Counted from the stretch's first letter, positions 7,524 through 16,444 are shown. The stretch: 64,000 bases of DNA from Rivihabitans pingtungensis (GCF_003201855.1 NZ_QJKI01000007.1:1-64000), one strand, 5' to 3'. Notes: generated from the sequence alone by a model not told the origin. A program made the numbers and translations.

Positions 7524-8834
7524 GTATGACGAAATAATAAAGTCAGACATGGAAAAATCATGTACACCCACGAGTTTGAACGAGAGCTCAGGCACAGTGT
7601 CGAAAACAGAATTGTCTTTGACGACGTAAGTGTTGCCATTGTACTCAAAATAAGCCAAAGACATACCACCAGCTGTACCATGCACAGCCTTGGCTTGTTT
7701 GTACAACGCACCAAAACTTTGACCTGTGTTAGCGATTTTGGTGATGGTAGAACCTACGGTAATCCCTTGCAAGGTCAACTGGCTGGTGGTGTCCGGCATA
7801 TCATAGCTGACGCGAATTTTGTCTACACCGTCCTCAAAGTCTTGAATCACCACGGCATCATCGGCGCCTTGCGCCAGATTGCCCATCAGGCCATCGCCAA
7901 AATAAAAGGTGTCTGCGCCCGCACCGCCAAACAAATTGGTGCGTCCCAAGCCATTCACTTGCAGCTCATCGTCGCCATCATTGCCAGCCAGGCGATCTTT
8001 ACCGCCATTGCTAATAATAGTGTCGTTGCCCATGCCGCCGGTGATCTGATCATCCGTGGCACGCCCGATAATCTTGACACCCTCAGTGGATCTCACCACA
8101 AGGCGTTCAATATCCGTCGCCGTGCGAGACATGTTAAAAACTTGACCTTGAGCACCTGCCGGTGGGCGCACCACCACCGTATCAGTGCCATCTCCACCAT
8201 AAAGATACGCATCGGTATAGCCACTGACGATAAAACGATCATTGCCTTCATCACCATAGGCTCGAATAAAAGCAGACTCTCCTGCGGGCAACACGATGCG
8301 ATCATTGCCAACGCCACCGTAGATCTCATCATAGCCATCAGAATAAATCAGGTCGTCCCCCTCGCCGCCATAAATGCGGTCAAAGGAATATTGTCCTTTT
8401 ACTTGGGCAATGCCTGGCGAAATCCAGACGCCACCCGGGTTTGAGGCGTAATAGACCCATTCGATGTTGTCGCCATTGCCTGCGATGATAGTGTCGTTGC
8501 CTGCGCCACCATCCAGCCAGTCGCCGCCGCCGCCGCCATCCAGACGATCATTGCCATCGCCGCCAGACAACACATCATTGCCAAGATAGCCAAACAACCG
8601 GTCGTTGCCTGCGCCGCCGGTCAACCCATCAGTGTAGTTTCCTGGAAGACCATTTCCTTCCAAGTAAATATTGCCAGTGCCATACATTACATTATCTTTA
8701 TCGTTGCCGACCCCACTGCCGCCATATAGGTAAACCCCATTATTGCTTAGCGTTTGGCCGCCAAACAGATACAAAATATCTGCATCTGGCGTCATGGTAT
8801 AAACACGAGTATCAGCATATTCTTTAATGGCCAT
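7521..8834 (-). CDS. RTX (glycine-rich, calcium-binding repeat) surface protein 1
   Basis: 437 residues starting MAIKEYADTRVYTM, with AAGGA eight bases before the ATG. There is no N-terminal signal peptide. From about residue 65 to 320 there are many GGxGxDxLx nonapeptide repeats (for example GGAGNDRLFG, GGDGNDRLDGG, GGMGNDTIISNGG), which form calcium-stabilised beta-rolls. The last ~130 residues contain FEDGVDKIRVS, a YNGNTYVVKD strand and end in SDFIISSY. This C-terminal module is shared with the RTX protein at 47810-49915 and resembles the C-terminal signals of type I secreted RTX surface proteins. No type I exporter genes are in the window. Adhesin or surface-layer roles are possible; no enzymatic domain is visible. 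Confidence 0.8.
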   Translation of the reverse strand: MAIKEYADTRVYTMTPDADILYLFGGQTLSNNGVYLYGGSGVGNDKDNVMYGTGNIYLEGNGLPGNYTDGLTGGAGNDRLFGYLGNDVLSGGDGNDRLDGGGGGDWLDGGAGNDTIIAGNGDNIEWVYYASNPGGVWISPGIAQVKGQYSFDRIYGGEGDDLIYSDGYDEIYGGVGNDRIVLPAGESAFIRAYGDEGNDRFIVSGYTDAYLYGGDGTDTVVVRPPAGAQGQVFNMSRTATDIERLVVRSTEGVKIIGRATDDQITGGMGNDTIISNGGKDRLAGNDGDDELQVNGLGRTNLFGGAGADTFYFGDGLMGNLAQGADDAVVIQDFEDGVDKIRVSYDMPDTTSQLTLQGITVGSTITKIANTGQSFGALYKQAKAVHGTAGGMSLAYFEYNGNTYVVKDNSVFDTVPELSFKLVGVHDFSMSDFIISSY

Positions 8835-8907
8835 GATCATTTCCTTGGTTGAGTGAAAATTTGATGATATCGGCTTGCCAACCCAACAGAAATACGTATG
8901 TATACTT

Positions 8908-8958
8908 AGAGCCACTAACAAGAACCAGCGAAGTGACCCTGGCTAGGCGTGTGACCGT
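8908..8958. repeat. Palindromic repeat family A, copy 4 (one arm)
   Basis: GAGCCACTAACAAGAACCAG followed by GACCCTGGCTAGGCGTGTGA, one arm of the element, upstream of the RTX gene. The second arm is not recognisable. The rest of 8960-9131 shows no gene; a short CAAGACG/CGTCTTG hairpin lies at the end of the MFS gene (about 9137-9155). Confidence 0.55.
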
Positions 8959-9131
8959 AAAGAATTGCGAACAATCAAGACGCGACGCGAGCGTGACCGG
9001 GATTGCGCGACAGATGATGAAGCGCACCCGGTGCCACGCCCCGCTGGATCAAGGCGCAGGCTAGGTTTGGCTTTATCACGCCAGCCAGCGCCTGATTCTG
9101 AATGAGGGTTTCTTCGCATGACCTTTGCTGG

Positions 9132-10337
9132 TCAAGACGGCACTCGTCTTGATGGTGAGGCGCTGGGCATGGCGTGCGCCTGCTGGGCCGACGTAGGCCA
9201 ACGCAGGGCGCACAGCCAGCCCAGCAAGGCGGCGGCGCAAGACAAACCAAACGCCGCCAGCATCTGCCCGTGCGGCCACAGCGCCCCTGCCGCCAGCCCG
9301 CCGATGCCGCCGCCCAGGCCATAGCCCAGCACCCAGTACAAGCCTTGGCTTTTGGCCTGGTGCTCGGGCGGCGCCGTTTGATGAATCAGACCAAGGGTGG
9401 CTGTATGGTGGGTGGCAAAGGTAAAGGCGTGCAGCAGTTGCATGGCCACCATGGCAATCGACACATCCGGCCAGACGGCCATGACGGCAAAGCGCAGCAC
9501 CGCCATCAACAGACCAAAGCGCAGCAATTGCGCCAGGCTGACCCGCGCCAGAATGCGCGGCATCCACCAGAAGGCGGTGATTTCCGCCAGCACCCCCAGC
9601 GTCCACAACCAGCCGATCTGGCTGGCCTGCCAGCCATGCGCTTTCAGGCCAATCGAGTAAAACGCGTAATACGGCCCGTGCGCCACGGCCATTAACACCG
9701 TCACCAGATACACCCGCCGCATCACCGGCTGGCGCAAAGTGGCCATAAATGGCTGCTGGCTGTGTCTGACGGGCGGGCTGGGGGTGTCTGGCAAACGCCA
9801 GGCAAATGCCGCCAGCCCCAGCAGCGTGGCCAGCACCACCCACGGTAACTGCGCCATCGGCATGAATTCCAGCAGATAGCCCACCAGCAAGCTCATCACC
9901 ACAAAGCCAATCGAGCCCCACAGCCGCACCCGCGAATACGCGCCTGGCGAATCAGCCGTGCGGCTGAGCACGCTGGCGTCCACCAGCGGCAAGGGTGCCG
10001 CCCAGAAAAAATGCGCCAGCGCCAGCACGGCAAACAGCCAGGCAAAACGGCTATCCAGAAACAGCCCGGCAAAACTGAGCGCCGCCAGCGAGGTGGTCAG
10101 GCGCACCAGCCGGCGCCGCTGGCCGTGGCGATCCGCCAGCCAGCCCCAAAAACCCGGCGCGGTCACGCGCGCCAGTGATGGCATGGATGCCAGCACGGCA
10201 ATCGCCCAGGGCGTCAGCCCCAGCGAGGCCAGATACAGCCCCCAGTAAGGCGAGGTCACGCCGACAAAAGAAAAATAACAAAAGTAAAACCCGGCAAACG
10301 GCCATAACTGCCGCGCGGCTGGCCGTGGATGGGGCAT
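9132..10337 (-). CDS. MFS transporter, HcaT/nucleoside-symporter-like
   Basis: 401 residues with about twelve hydrophobic segments in two halves. The opening FYFCYFSFVGVTSPYWGLYL and the loop GWLADRHGQRRRLVR (motif A of the major facilitator superfamily, about residues 63-77) match the HcaT/LacY-like subgroup annotated as 3-phenylpropionate-type permeases. The substrate cannot be told from the sequence. It is a lone gene between two repeat-rich intergenic regions, so context gives no clue. The C-terminal ~20 residues are cytosolic and serine/arginine rich. Confidence 0.8.
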   Translation of the reverse strand: MPHPRPAARQLWPFAGFYFCYFSFVGVTSPYWGLYLASLGLTPWAIAVLASMPSLARVTAPGFWGWLADRHGQRRRLVRLTTSLAALSFAGLFLDSRFAWLFAVLALAHFFWAAPLPLVDASVLSRTADSPGAYSRVRLWGSIGFVVMSLLVGYLLEFMPMAQLPWVVLATLLGLAAFAWRLPDTPSPPVRHSQQPFMATLRQPVMRRVYLVTVLMAVAHGPYYAFYSIGLKAHGWQASQIGWLWTLGVLAEITAFWWMPRILARVSLAQLLRFGLLMAVLRFAVMAVWPDVSIAMVAMQLLHAFTFATHHTATLGLIHQTAPPEHQAKSQGLYWVLGYGLGGGIGGLAAGALWPHGQMLAAFGLSCAAALLGWLCALRWPTSAQQAHAMPSASPSRRVPS

Positions 10338-10364
10338 CAGACACTCGCGTAAAAAACAAGAAAG

Positions 10365-10467
10365 GGCAGCTCACTGCATTCAGCGCGGCCTACCTGGCAG
10401 AGCAGGTGACGGAAAACAGTACAGCCGCACACACCACGCCGGGCGGGTTTGGTCAGCCGCGCTAATA
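10365..10467. repeat. Palindromic repeat family A, copy 5
   Basis: GGCAGCTCACTGCATTCAGC to GGGTTTGGTCAGCCGCGCTA, with the ACCTGGCAGAGCAGGTGAC and CACACCACGCC blocks between. It is degenerate. It directly abuts repeat B copy 2, and B also abuts an A copy at 94-297. Confidence 0.55.
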
Positions 10468-10619
10468 GCCAGTCACTATGATCTGAACCGACTGGCCGGT
10501 GCTTGGACCGCAGTACGCTGTGGACACGCCTGGATTCCCGCCTGCGCGGGAATGACTCGGTGTGGTGCGGCGAGGGGTTCTTCGTGGAGCATGAACCCTT
10601 GTGTTTCAACGTGACTGGC
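10468..10619. repeat. Dispersed repeat B, copy 2, with a perfect dRS3-type hairpin
   Basis: Bounded by GCCAGTCAC (10468-10476) and GTGACTGGC (10611-10619), a perfect 9-bp terminal inverted repeat. It contains ATTCCCGCCTGCGCGGGAAT (10534-10553), an exact ATTCCC-N8-GGGAAT. Almost the whole unit is an inverted copy of 141-297. It lies three bases after the stop codon of hslR. Confidence 0.75.
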
Positions 10620-10621
10620 TA

Positions 10622-11017
10622 CTAACCCCCCTCACGAAAGCGGGTGAGCTGCCGACGGGCTTTTTTGGTAGGCCGGCTTTCGCCATGCGGAAAGCTGGCG
10701 TATTCCGCTTTCAGCTCCAACTGGCGCGCCTCACGGCGGGCCATGCTGTCTTCGCTTTCAAAGTACAACTCGCGCGCCACCGGCGCCGGGCCGCGTTTTT
10801 CCGACAGCCCGCGCACCTCAAGATGGTATTCCAGCTGATTGAGCCGCAACTCCAGCCGGTCGCCCACTTTCACCGTGCGCGCCGGTTTCGGGCGCTCGCC
10901 ATTCAGCCGCACATGGCCGGCTTCGATGGCATCTTGCGCCAGGCCGCGCGTTTTATAAAAGCGCGCCGCCCACAGCCATTTGTCCAGCCGCACCTTGTCG
11001 TTGGCCGATTCGCTCAT
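10622..11017 (-). CDS. hslR: Heat shock protein 15 (S4-domain ribosome rescue factor)
   Basis: 131 residues, MSESANDKVRLDKWLWAARF. The S4 RNA-binding domain occupies about residues 7-70 (KWLWAARFYKTRGLAQDAIE, GHVRLNGERPKPARTVKVGD). The C-terminal tail is basic and lysine/arginine rich. Hsp15 binds 50S subunits that carry nascent chains and helps recycle them. The ATG overlaps the TGA of the upstream FAH-family gene by one base, so the two are translationally coupled. E. coli Hsp15 is 133 residues. Confidence 0.9.
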   Translation of the reverse strand: MSESANDKVRLDKWLWAARFYKTRGLAQDAIEAGHVRLNGERPKPARTVKVGDRLELRLNQLEYHLEVRGLSEKRGPAPVARELYFESEDSMARREARQLELKAEYASFPHGESRPTKKARRQLTRFREGG

Positions 11018-11667
11018 CACGCCACCGTAAACTGAGCCTGAGCCAGACCATCCAGACTCAGCGCCAGCACGTCGCCCGATTGCAAGCGCGCCACGCCTTC
11101 CGGGGTGCCGGTGTAAATCAGATCACCAGCGGTCAGGCCGTAGTGCTGCGACAAAAAGCTGATCAGCTGCGCCAGCGGAAACAGCATCAAGGCGGTGTCG
11201 CCCTGTTGGCGGCGCTCGCCATTCACCGTCAGGCTGAAGGTCAGCGCCTGCGGATTGGCCACCGCGCTGGCCGGGGCAAATGCGCTGACGCAGGCGGCGG
11301 TGGCAAAGGCCTTGGCCTTGGTCCACGGCATGCCCTTGGCCTTGAGCTCGCTTTGCGTGTCGCGCGCGGTAAGATCCAAGCCGATGCCATAGCCGGCCAC
11401 ATAGTCCAGCGCGTCGGCTTGGGCCACATGGCGGGCATCGCGGCCAATCAGCACCACCAGCTCGGTTTCGTGGTGCACATCCTGCGAATACACCGGCAGC
11501 TCAATCTGCCCGCCATCGGCCAGCAGCGCAGAAGTCGGCTTGAGAAACACCAGCGGCTCGGCTTCCGGGCGGTTGCCCAGCTCGGCGACGTGGGCGGCGT
11601 AGTTGCGGCCAATGCAGAAAATATTGCTGACCGTCACATCACGGCCGGCAAGCGAAACGGTTGCCAT
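11017..11667 (-). CDS. Fumarylacetoacetate hydrolase family protein (acylpyruvase-like)
   Basis: 216 residues, MATVSLAGRDVTVSNIFCIG, with AAGGA before the ATG. The FAH fold is shown by FCIGRNYAAHVAEL, then HHETELVVLIGRDA (metal-binding Glu residues), the DLTARDTQSELKAKGMPWTKAK segment shortened here to its key DLTARD core, and the GDLIYTGTPEGVA motif. This short form matches FAHD1/YcgM proteins, which cleave acylpyruvates or decarboxylate oxaloacetate with Mg2+ or Mn2+. The exact substrate is not fixed by sequence. Coupled to hslR. Confidence 0.87.
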   Translation of the reverse strand: MATVSLAGRDVTVSNIFCIGRNYAAHVAELGNRPEAEPLVFLKPTSALLADGGQIELPVYSQDVHHETELVVLIGRDARHVAQADALDYVAGYGIGLDLTARDTQSELKAKGMPWTKAKAFATAACVSAFAPASAVANPQALTFSLTVNGERRQQGDTALMLFPLAQLISFLSQHYGLTAGDLIYTGTPEGVARLQSGDVLALSLDGLAQAQFTVA

Positions 11668-11769
11668 GGCAAGTCCTTGCAGGGAAAGAAAAAACCAACA
11701 AGCCGGCAAGCCGGCATGTCTGGGATGATGGCAGCCGGGCGGGTGTTAACGCCCAGCCCGGCACACGCT

Positions 11770-12903
11770 TTACGCCTCGCGCAGCTCGTTCAGCACGGCA
11801 TACACCGGCTGCAGGATGGCTTCGCCCAGGCGCAGGCTGCGCTGGCCGTTCCAGCCCATGTCGTCGTCCGGCAGATTGGCGTTGTCCTTGAACGGCATTT
11901 CCAGGGTGAAGGCCAGGCATTCAAAGTGATTGCCCACCCAGGCGGTGGCCATGCTCAGATTGGCTTGGCCAGGCGCATCCTTGGCGTAGCCGTGTTCATC
12001 CTGAAAATCCGGGCTGGCCAGCAGGAAGTGCTGCTTGAAGGTGGTTTCCAGCGCCGCCACGCGCGGGCTGTAGCTGGGCACGCCCTCAGTGCCGGCGACA
12101 AAGATATAAGGCAGGCTTTCGTCGCCGTGGATATCCAGGAACAAATCCACCCCGGTTTCCTGCATTTTTTCCCGCACCCACAGCACTTCCGGGCTGCGCT
12201 CGGCGCTGGGCTCCAGCCATTCGCGGTTGAGGTTGGCGCCGGCGGCATTGGTGCGCAGATTGCCGCGCACCGAGCCATCCGGGTTCATATTGGGCACCAC
12301 ATAAAAAGTGGCTTTATCCATCAGTGCACGTGCCAGCGGATCGTGGGTGTCCAGCAGGCGGCCCAAGAGGCCTTCGATAAACCATTCAGCCATGGTTTCG
12401 CCAGGGTGCTGGCGGGCGATGATCCAGACTTTCAGATCCGAGCTGACTTCATGGCCGATGGTCAGCAGATTGAGGTCGCGCCCGTCCAGGGTCGAGCCCA
12501 GGTCGGACAATTGCACCAGGCCCGAGCTTTGTGCGTCACCAATCAGGCGCAGATGTTGCTCGTAGGAATACGGCTCGAAGTAAGCGTAATAAATGCTGCT
12601 GGCCAGCGGGGTGTGTTCGATGATCAGCACACCGTCTTCATAGCGGGCGGGAACCCGGAACCAGTTGACGCGGTCATAGGAAGCACAGGGCTGGTAATTT
12701 ACCCAGCCTTCCGGATAGGCCGCTTCACCGGCGTTGAGGATGCGCATGGTACAGGGCTGATAGGCGGCACCCTGCAAACGGAAGTAAAACCACTGGGCAA
12801 ACTCGGCGGCGTTGTCCGGACGCAGACGCAGACGGATGTCGTCAAAGCTGTCCAGGGCCACGACGTCGATGCTGCCGGCGTCAAAGGTGCTGCTGATTTT
12901 CAT
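11770..12903 (-). CDS. M14 family zinc carboxypeptidase (cytosolic carboxypeptidase-like)
   Basis: 377 residues, MKISSTFDAGSIDVVALDS. The N-terminal ~115 residues form the beta-sandwich domain that precedes the catalytic domain in cytosolic carboxypeptidases (WFYFRLQGAA, PYSYEQHLRL). Zinc ligands lie in ARQHPGETMAEW (H and E) and in LDIHGDES (H). The catalytic glutamate is in the late strand FTLEMPFKDN. Eukaryotic homologues trim glutamate chains from tubulin; bacterial members have unknown peptide substrates. No signal peptide, so it should act in the cytosol. A single gene. Confidence 0.88.
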   Translation of the reverse strand: MKISSTFDAGSIDVVALDSFDDIRLRLRPDNAAEFAQWFYFRLQGAAYQPCTMRILNAGEAAYPEGWVNYQPCASYDRVNWFRVPARYEDGVLIIEHTPLASSIYYAYFEPYSYEQHLRLIGDAQSSGLVQLSDLGSTLDGRDLNLLTIGHEVSSDLKVWIIARQHPGETMAEWFIEGLLGRLLDTHDPLARALMDKATFYVVPNMNPDGSVRGNLRTNAAGANLNREWLEPSAERSPEVLWVREKMQETGVDLFLDIHGDESLPYIFVAGTEGVPSYSPRVAALETTFKQHFLLASPDFQDEHGYAKDAPGQANLSMATAWVGNHFECLAFTLEMPFKDNANLPDDDMGWNGQRSLRLGEAILQPVYAVLNELREA

Positions 12904-12954
12904 GTGGCGGTGTCCACGGGTCGGAAAAGTCGATTGTAGCGCCAAATGGGCGTA

Positions 12955-12985
12955 AAAAAACCCCGCGACAACTGGCGCGGGGTTT
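12955..12985 (-). terminator. Terminator after the phasin gene
   Basis: Read on the minus strand, AAACCCCGCG pairs with CGCGGGGTTT and is followed by a T run. Confidence 0.85.
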
Positions 12986-13011
12986 GGATGTAGCGTGTGG
13001 AGCCGGGTGAA

Positions 13012-13569
13012 TCAGGCTGCCGGGGTAGAAGCCTTGTTTGCGGCGGTCTTCACGGCATCAGCGGTGGCAGCAGTGGCGGCCTTGACGCTGGTTTCGGTGA
13101 ACTCGGCCACTTGGTGGGCAGCTTTGGTGATGCTGTTCACGGCGGCGGCAGAGGCGGCCAGCGAGGATTTCAGCGCGTTGACAGCGGCGTCAGAGCCAGC
13201 CGGGGCATTCTTGGCCAGCACGTCGATCGAGCTGATCACGGTGCGGTTGAGCTGGCTGAACTGATCTTCCACCAGTTGGGTGAGTTCGTTTTGGGTGGCC
13301 GACAGCACTTCGTAGGTGTTGCGCGAGTGATTGACCATTTGCTCCAGCGTTTGCGCAGCCAGGGTGTTGATGCGTGCCGGCAGTTCCTGCGGGGCGCCTT
13401 CGGTCAGGCTGTGCAGGTTGCGCACATGTTCTTCCAGCAGGGCGCGACCAGCCTGGAATTGCAGCTTGAACAAGCGTTCGGCGCTGTTCAGGCCGATTTG
13501 AGTCAAGCGCATGGCGGTGTCAACACCATGCAGGGCGGCCTGGCTGAATTGGGCTTGCGGGTTCACCAT
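13012..13569 (-). CDS. phaP: Phasin (PHA granule-associated protein)
   Basis: 185 residues starting MVNPQAQFSQAALHGVDTAM, preceded by GAGGAGA. The protein is largely helical, with low complexity and alanine richness at the C-terminus (TSVKAATAATADAVKTAANK), as in phasin_2 family proteins that coat polyhydroxyalkanoate granules. The divergent gene is phaR, the regulator that both binds granules and represses phasin transcription. A clear palindrome sits about 80-120 bp upstream of the start. No PHA synthase gene is in the window. Confidence 0.88.
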   Translation of the reverse strand: MVNPQAQFSQAALHGVDTAMRLTQIGLNSAERLFKLQFQAGRALLEEHVRNLHSLTEGAPQELPARINTLAAQTLEQMVNHSRNTYEVLSATQNELTQLVEDQFSQLNRTVISSIDVLAKNAPAGSDAAVNALKSSLAASAAAVNSITKAAHQVAEFTETSVKAATAATADAVKTAANKASTPAA

Positions 13570-13649
13570 GTCAATCTCCTCGTAGACAATTGTTTGATAA
13601 GGGGAATTTGGTGTGTGCTTCCCCTCAGACGATTGCATTCTAGGAAGCA

Positions 13650-13690
13650 TTGTGCGACGCGTCAAGCACTATTTTGTGCGTCGCACAAAA
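13650..13690. promoter_or_regulatory. Candidate PhaR operator upstream of phaP
   Basis: A near-perfect palindrome, TTTTGTGCGTCGCACAAAA (13672-13690), and a second half-site, TTGTGCGACGC (13650-13660), lie upstream of phaP. PhaR proteins repress phasin genes by binding such upstream dyads until PHA granules titrate them. Assignment of this palindrome to PhaR is inference from position. The remaining 13700-14132, ahead of phaR, contains no convincing gene; I see only mixed shadow frames and presumably the phaR promoter. Confidence 0.6.
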
Positions 13691-14132
13691 TTTTTCTTCA
13701 GTAAAAATAATACCTTGTAACACGGTGGCAAAAGATGCAGACAAGTCATACGGCTATGGTAAAGTTCTCTTTTGCACTGCAATACGGTTTGCGGCAACTT
13801 GGCAGCAGAGGACGCATCCGGCCATCATGCCGTGCGCCACCCGCAGCATCGCAGACCTGTCCGATGCATGGCCCACATGCATATGGCAAGCGGTGGATGC
13901 AGGCCTGACAAGGCCTGTGCGGCCAATATCGTGCGGACGACGCTTGCCACAGACCGGGCAAAATTTGGCATCATGCCAGCCGGAGTGCGCCTTCAGCCGA
14001 CAAGGGGAGAGCCAGACAATGGCCGGCGAGCGCAAGGTGCAGTCCTGCCCCTCGACATCCACTGCGACACGCGCGCTGTTGCAAGTTCGCCACGGTGCGC
14101 AATGACATACCAAAAAAAACCGGAGGCTCGAC

Positions 14133-14702
14133 ATGAGCGGAGAGAAGCGCGTTATCAAGAAATACCCCAACCGTCGTCTGTACGACACGGCCACCAGTTC
14201 CTACATCACCCTGGGCGACGTCAAGCAGCTGGTGCTGGATCACGTTGACCTGCAAGTGGTGGACGCCAAAACCCAGGACGACATCACCCGCAGCGTGCTG
14301 CTGCAAATCATCCTGGAAGAAGAAGCCGGCGGCATGCCGATGTTCACCTACGATGTACTGACCCAGATCATCCGCTTCTACGGCAACACCATGCAGGGCC
14401 TGATGGGCAACTATCTGGAAAAGAACCTCGAACTCTTCTCGCAGATGCAGCAAAAACTGCAAGACCAGACTCGCCAGATGGTGGGCGACAACCCGATGTT
14501 CGGCAACCACAATATGTGGAGCGAATACATGAAGTTCCAGGCCCCGGCCATCCAGAACATGATGACCAGCTACCTGGAGCAAAGCACCAATATGTTCGTG
14601 GAAATGCAGAACCAGATGCAGACCCGCACCAAAAACCTGTTCAGCGGCTTTCCCTTCCAGCCCTACACCCCGCCCTCCAGCGACAAAGATCCGAAAAACT
14701 GA
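14133..14702 (+). CDS. phaR: Polyhydroxyalkanoate synthesis repressor PhaR
   Basis: 189 residues, MSGEKRVIKKYPNRRLYDTA. The N-terminal PHB/PHA-accumulation regulator DNA-binding domain (KKYPNRRLYDT..SSYITLGDV, residues 8-40) is followed by the accumulation-regulator domain (DDITRSVLLQIILEEE) and a methionine/glutamine-rich C-terminus likely to contact PHA granules. It represses phasin synthesis when no polymer is present and is released when granules appear. It is divergent from phaP across about 560 bp. Confidence 0.93.
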   Translation: MSGEKRVIKKYPNRRLYDTATSSYITLGDVKQLVLDHVDLQVVDAKTQDDITRSVLLQIILEEEAGGMPMFTYDVLTQIIRFYGNTMQGLMGNYLEKNLELFSQMQQKLQDQTRQMVGDNPMFGNHNMWSEYMKFQAPAIQNMMTSYLEQSTNMFVEMQNQMQTRTKNLFSGFPFQPYTPPSSDKDPKN

Positions 14703-14790
14703 TCTGCCAGCGGGCACGGGCTGCCCGCCGCCGCCATGAGCATGCGCCTTTCGCGCCGCCATGGCTGTTGTATACTTGTGGGCATGATCC

Positions 14791-14826
14791 AGCCGGGCAT
14801 CACCGATGTCCGGCTTTATTTGTTTT
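14791..14826 (+). terminator. Stem-loop with T-rich tail between phaR and rimO
   Basis: AGCCGGGCATC (14791-14801) pairs with GATGTCCGGCT (14805-14815), followed by TTATTTGTTTT. It reads as an intrinsic terminator for phaR. However, a TATACT -10-like element (14771-14776) sits just before it, so a transcript from there would carry the hairpin as the rimO leader. Confidence 0.7.
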
Positions 14827-14841
14827 CACGAGTATTCCCCC

Positions 14842-16170
14842 ATGTCCCATACCGTACCCAAAGTCGGCTTTGTCAGCTTAGGCTGTCCCAAGGCGCTGGT
14901 TGACTCTGAACACATCCTCACCCGACTGCGCGCCGAAGGCTATGAAATCGCCCCCAGCTACGATGGCGCCGACCTGGTGGTGGTCAACACCTGTGGCTTT
15001 ATTGATTCTGCCGTGGCCGAATCGCTGGACGCCATCGGCGAGGCGCTGAACGAAAACGGCAAGGTGATCGTCACCGGCTGTCTGGGCGCGCGCGACGACG
15101 GCAAGATGGTCACCGATATGCACCCCTCGGTGCTGGCCGTCACCGGCCCACACGCCGCCAGCGAGGTGATGGACCACATCCACCAACACCTGCCCAAGCC
15201 GCACGATCCGTTCATGGACTTGGTGCCGGCTGCTGGCGTCAAGCTCACCCCGCGCCACTACGCTTACCTGAAAATCTCAGAAGGCTGCAATCACCGCTGC
15301 ACCTTCTGCATCATCCCCGGCTTGCGCGGCGATCTGGACAGCCGGCCGGTGCATGAAGTGCTGAAAGAAGCCGAAGCGCTGGTCAAGGGCGGCGCCAAAG
15401 AGCTGCTGGTGGTGTCGCAAGACACCAGCGCCTACGGCGTGGACATCAAATACCGCACCGGCTTCTGGCAAGGCCGCCCGGTGCGCACACGCATGACCGA
15501 GCTGTGCGAAGAGCTGGGCAAGCTGGGCGCCTGGGTGCGCCTGCACTATGTCTACCCTTACCCGCATGTGGATGAAGTCATCCCGCTGATGGCCGAGGGC
15601 AAAATCCTGCCGTATCTGGATATCCCCTTCCAGCACGCTTCACAAAAAGTGCTGAAAGCGATGAAGCGCCCGGCCAATGCCGACAATGTGCTGCAACGCA
15701 TCCGCAAATGGCGGGAAATCTGCCCGGAGCTGGTGATCCGCAGCACCTTTATCGTTGGCTTCCCCGGTGAAACCGAAGAAGACTTCAATATCCTGCTGGA
15801 CTTCCTGCGCGAAGCCGAGCTGGATCGGGTGGGCTGTTTCACCTATTCGCCGGTGGACGGCGCCGCCGCCAACGCGCTGCCCGACCCGGTGCCAGAAGAA
15901 GTAAAAGAAGACCGCAAGGCGCGCTTGATGGAGCTGCAAGCCGAAATCAGCGCCCGCCGCCTGGCCACCCGCGTCGGGCAAACCATGACCGTGCTGGTGG
16001 ACGAGATCGACGAGGAAGGCGCGGTATGCCGCAGCTACGCCGACGCGCCGGAAATCGACGGCCTGGTGTTTGTCGCCGACAGCGATGGCCTGCAAGTGGG
16101 CGATTGGGTGACCGTGCGCATTGTTGAAAGCGATGAATACGATCTGTGGGGCGAGCGACTGGAAGCGTAA
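14842..16170 (+). CDS. rimO: Ribosomal protein uS12 methylthiotransferase
   Basis: 442 residues from [21 protein letters not shown] radical-SAM methylthiotransferase that modifies an aspartate of ribosomal protein S12. The N-terminal domain holds the auxiliary cluster cysteines ([25 protein letters not shown]). The radical-SAM CxxxCxxC motif is in [22 protein letters not shown] domain closes the protein (about 375-442, [16 protein letters not shown]). The start is chosen by similarity to the usual N-terminus; the ribosome site is weak. Confidence 0.95.
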   Translation: MSHTVPKVGFVSLGCPKALVDSEHILTRLRAEGYEIAPSYDGADLVVVNTCGFIDSAVAESLDAIGEALNENGKVIVTGCLGARDDGKMVTDMHPSVLAVTGPHAASEVMDHIHQHLPKPHDPFMDLVPAAGVKLTPRHYAYLKISEGCNHRCTFCIIPGLRGDLDSRPVHEVLKEAEALVKGGAKELLVVSQDTSAYGVDIKYRTGFWQGRPVRTRMTELCEELGKLGAWVRLHYVYPYPHVDEVIPLMAEGKILPYLDIPFQHASQKVLKAMKRPANADNVLQRIRKWREICPELVIRSTFIVGFPGETEEDFNILLDFLREAELDRVGCFTYSPVDGAAANALPDPVPEEVKEDRKARLMELQAEISARRLATRVGQTMTVLVDEIDEEGAVCRSYADAPEIDGLVFVADSDGLQVGDWVTVRIVESDEYDLWGERLEA

Positions 16171-16185
16171 ACCCACACGCTAATT

Positions 16186-16302
16186 TAGCGCCGCTCAGCA
16201 CACTCAGCGAAGCCTTCCTGGCAGGGCACGCGACCGCAGACAGTACGAGCAGTACGGCAAGGTCGCGTCACCACGCCAAGCGGGTTTTGTGAGCGGCGCT
16301 TG
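16186..16302. repeat. Palindromic repeat family A, copy 6 (full length)
   Basis: Runs from TAGCGCCGCTCAGCACACTC through GCGACCGCAGACAGTACGAG and CAGTACGGCAAGGTCGCG to GGGTTTTGTGAGCGGCGCT. The inner arms GCGACC/GGTCGC and the ends pair with each other, so the RNA or single strand could fold into one long hairpin. Confidence 0.75.
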
Positions 16303-16310
16303 ACCTGTTT

Positions 16311-16342
16311 ACCCGTGGCCCGGCCTCTGCCGGGCCACGGGT
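16311..16342 (+). terminator. Perfect 14-bp stem-loop upstream of mpl
   Basis: ACCCGTGGCCCGGC pairs with GCCGGGCCACGGGT across a CTCT loop. No T run follows, so termination of rimO transcripts is only probable. Confidence 0.55.
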
Positions 16343-16444
16343 GCTTCTGCCGCACGCCATCGCACACGCATGCCATCCGGCAGCCAATTGGCCGGCTTTG
16401 CGGTATCCTTGCCACCTGACTGAATTTCTCGCGCACACCCCACC

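Noticed and set aside
8300..8700. Regularly spaced short repeats that resemble a CRISPR array
   Set aside because: They are the coding repeats (GGxGxDxL) of the RTX protein in frame; spacing is nine codons and units vary, unlike CRISPR.
13754..14248. Several 120-160 codon frames in the phaP-phaR gap
   Set aside because: They overlap phaR on both strands, have no ribosome sites, and translate to mixed composition. The region more likely holds the promoters.
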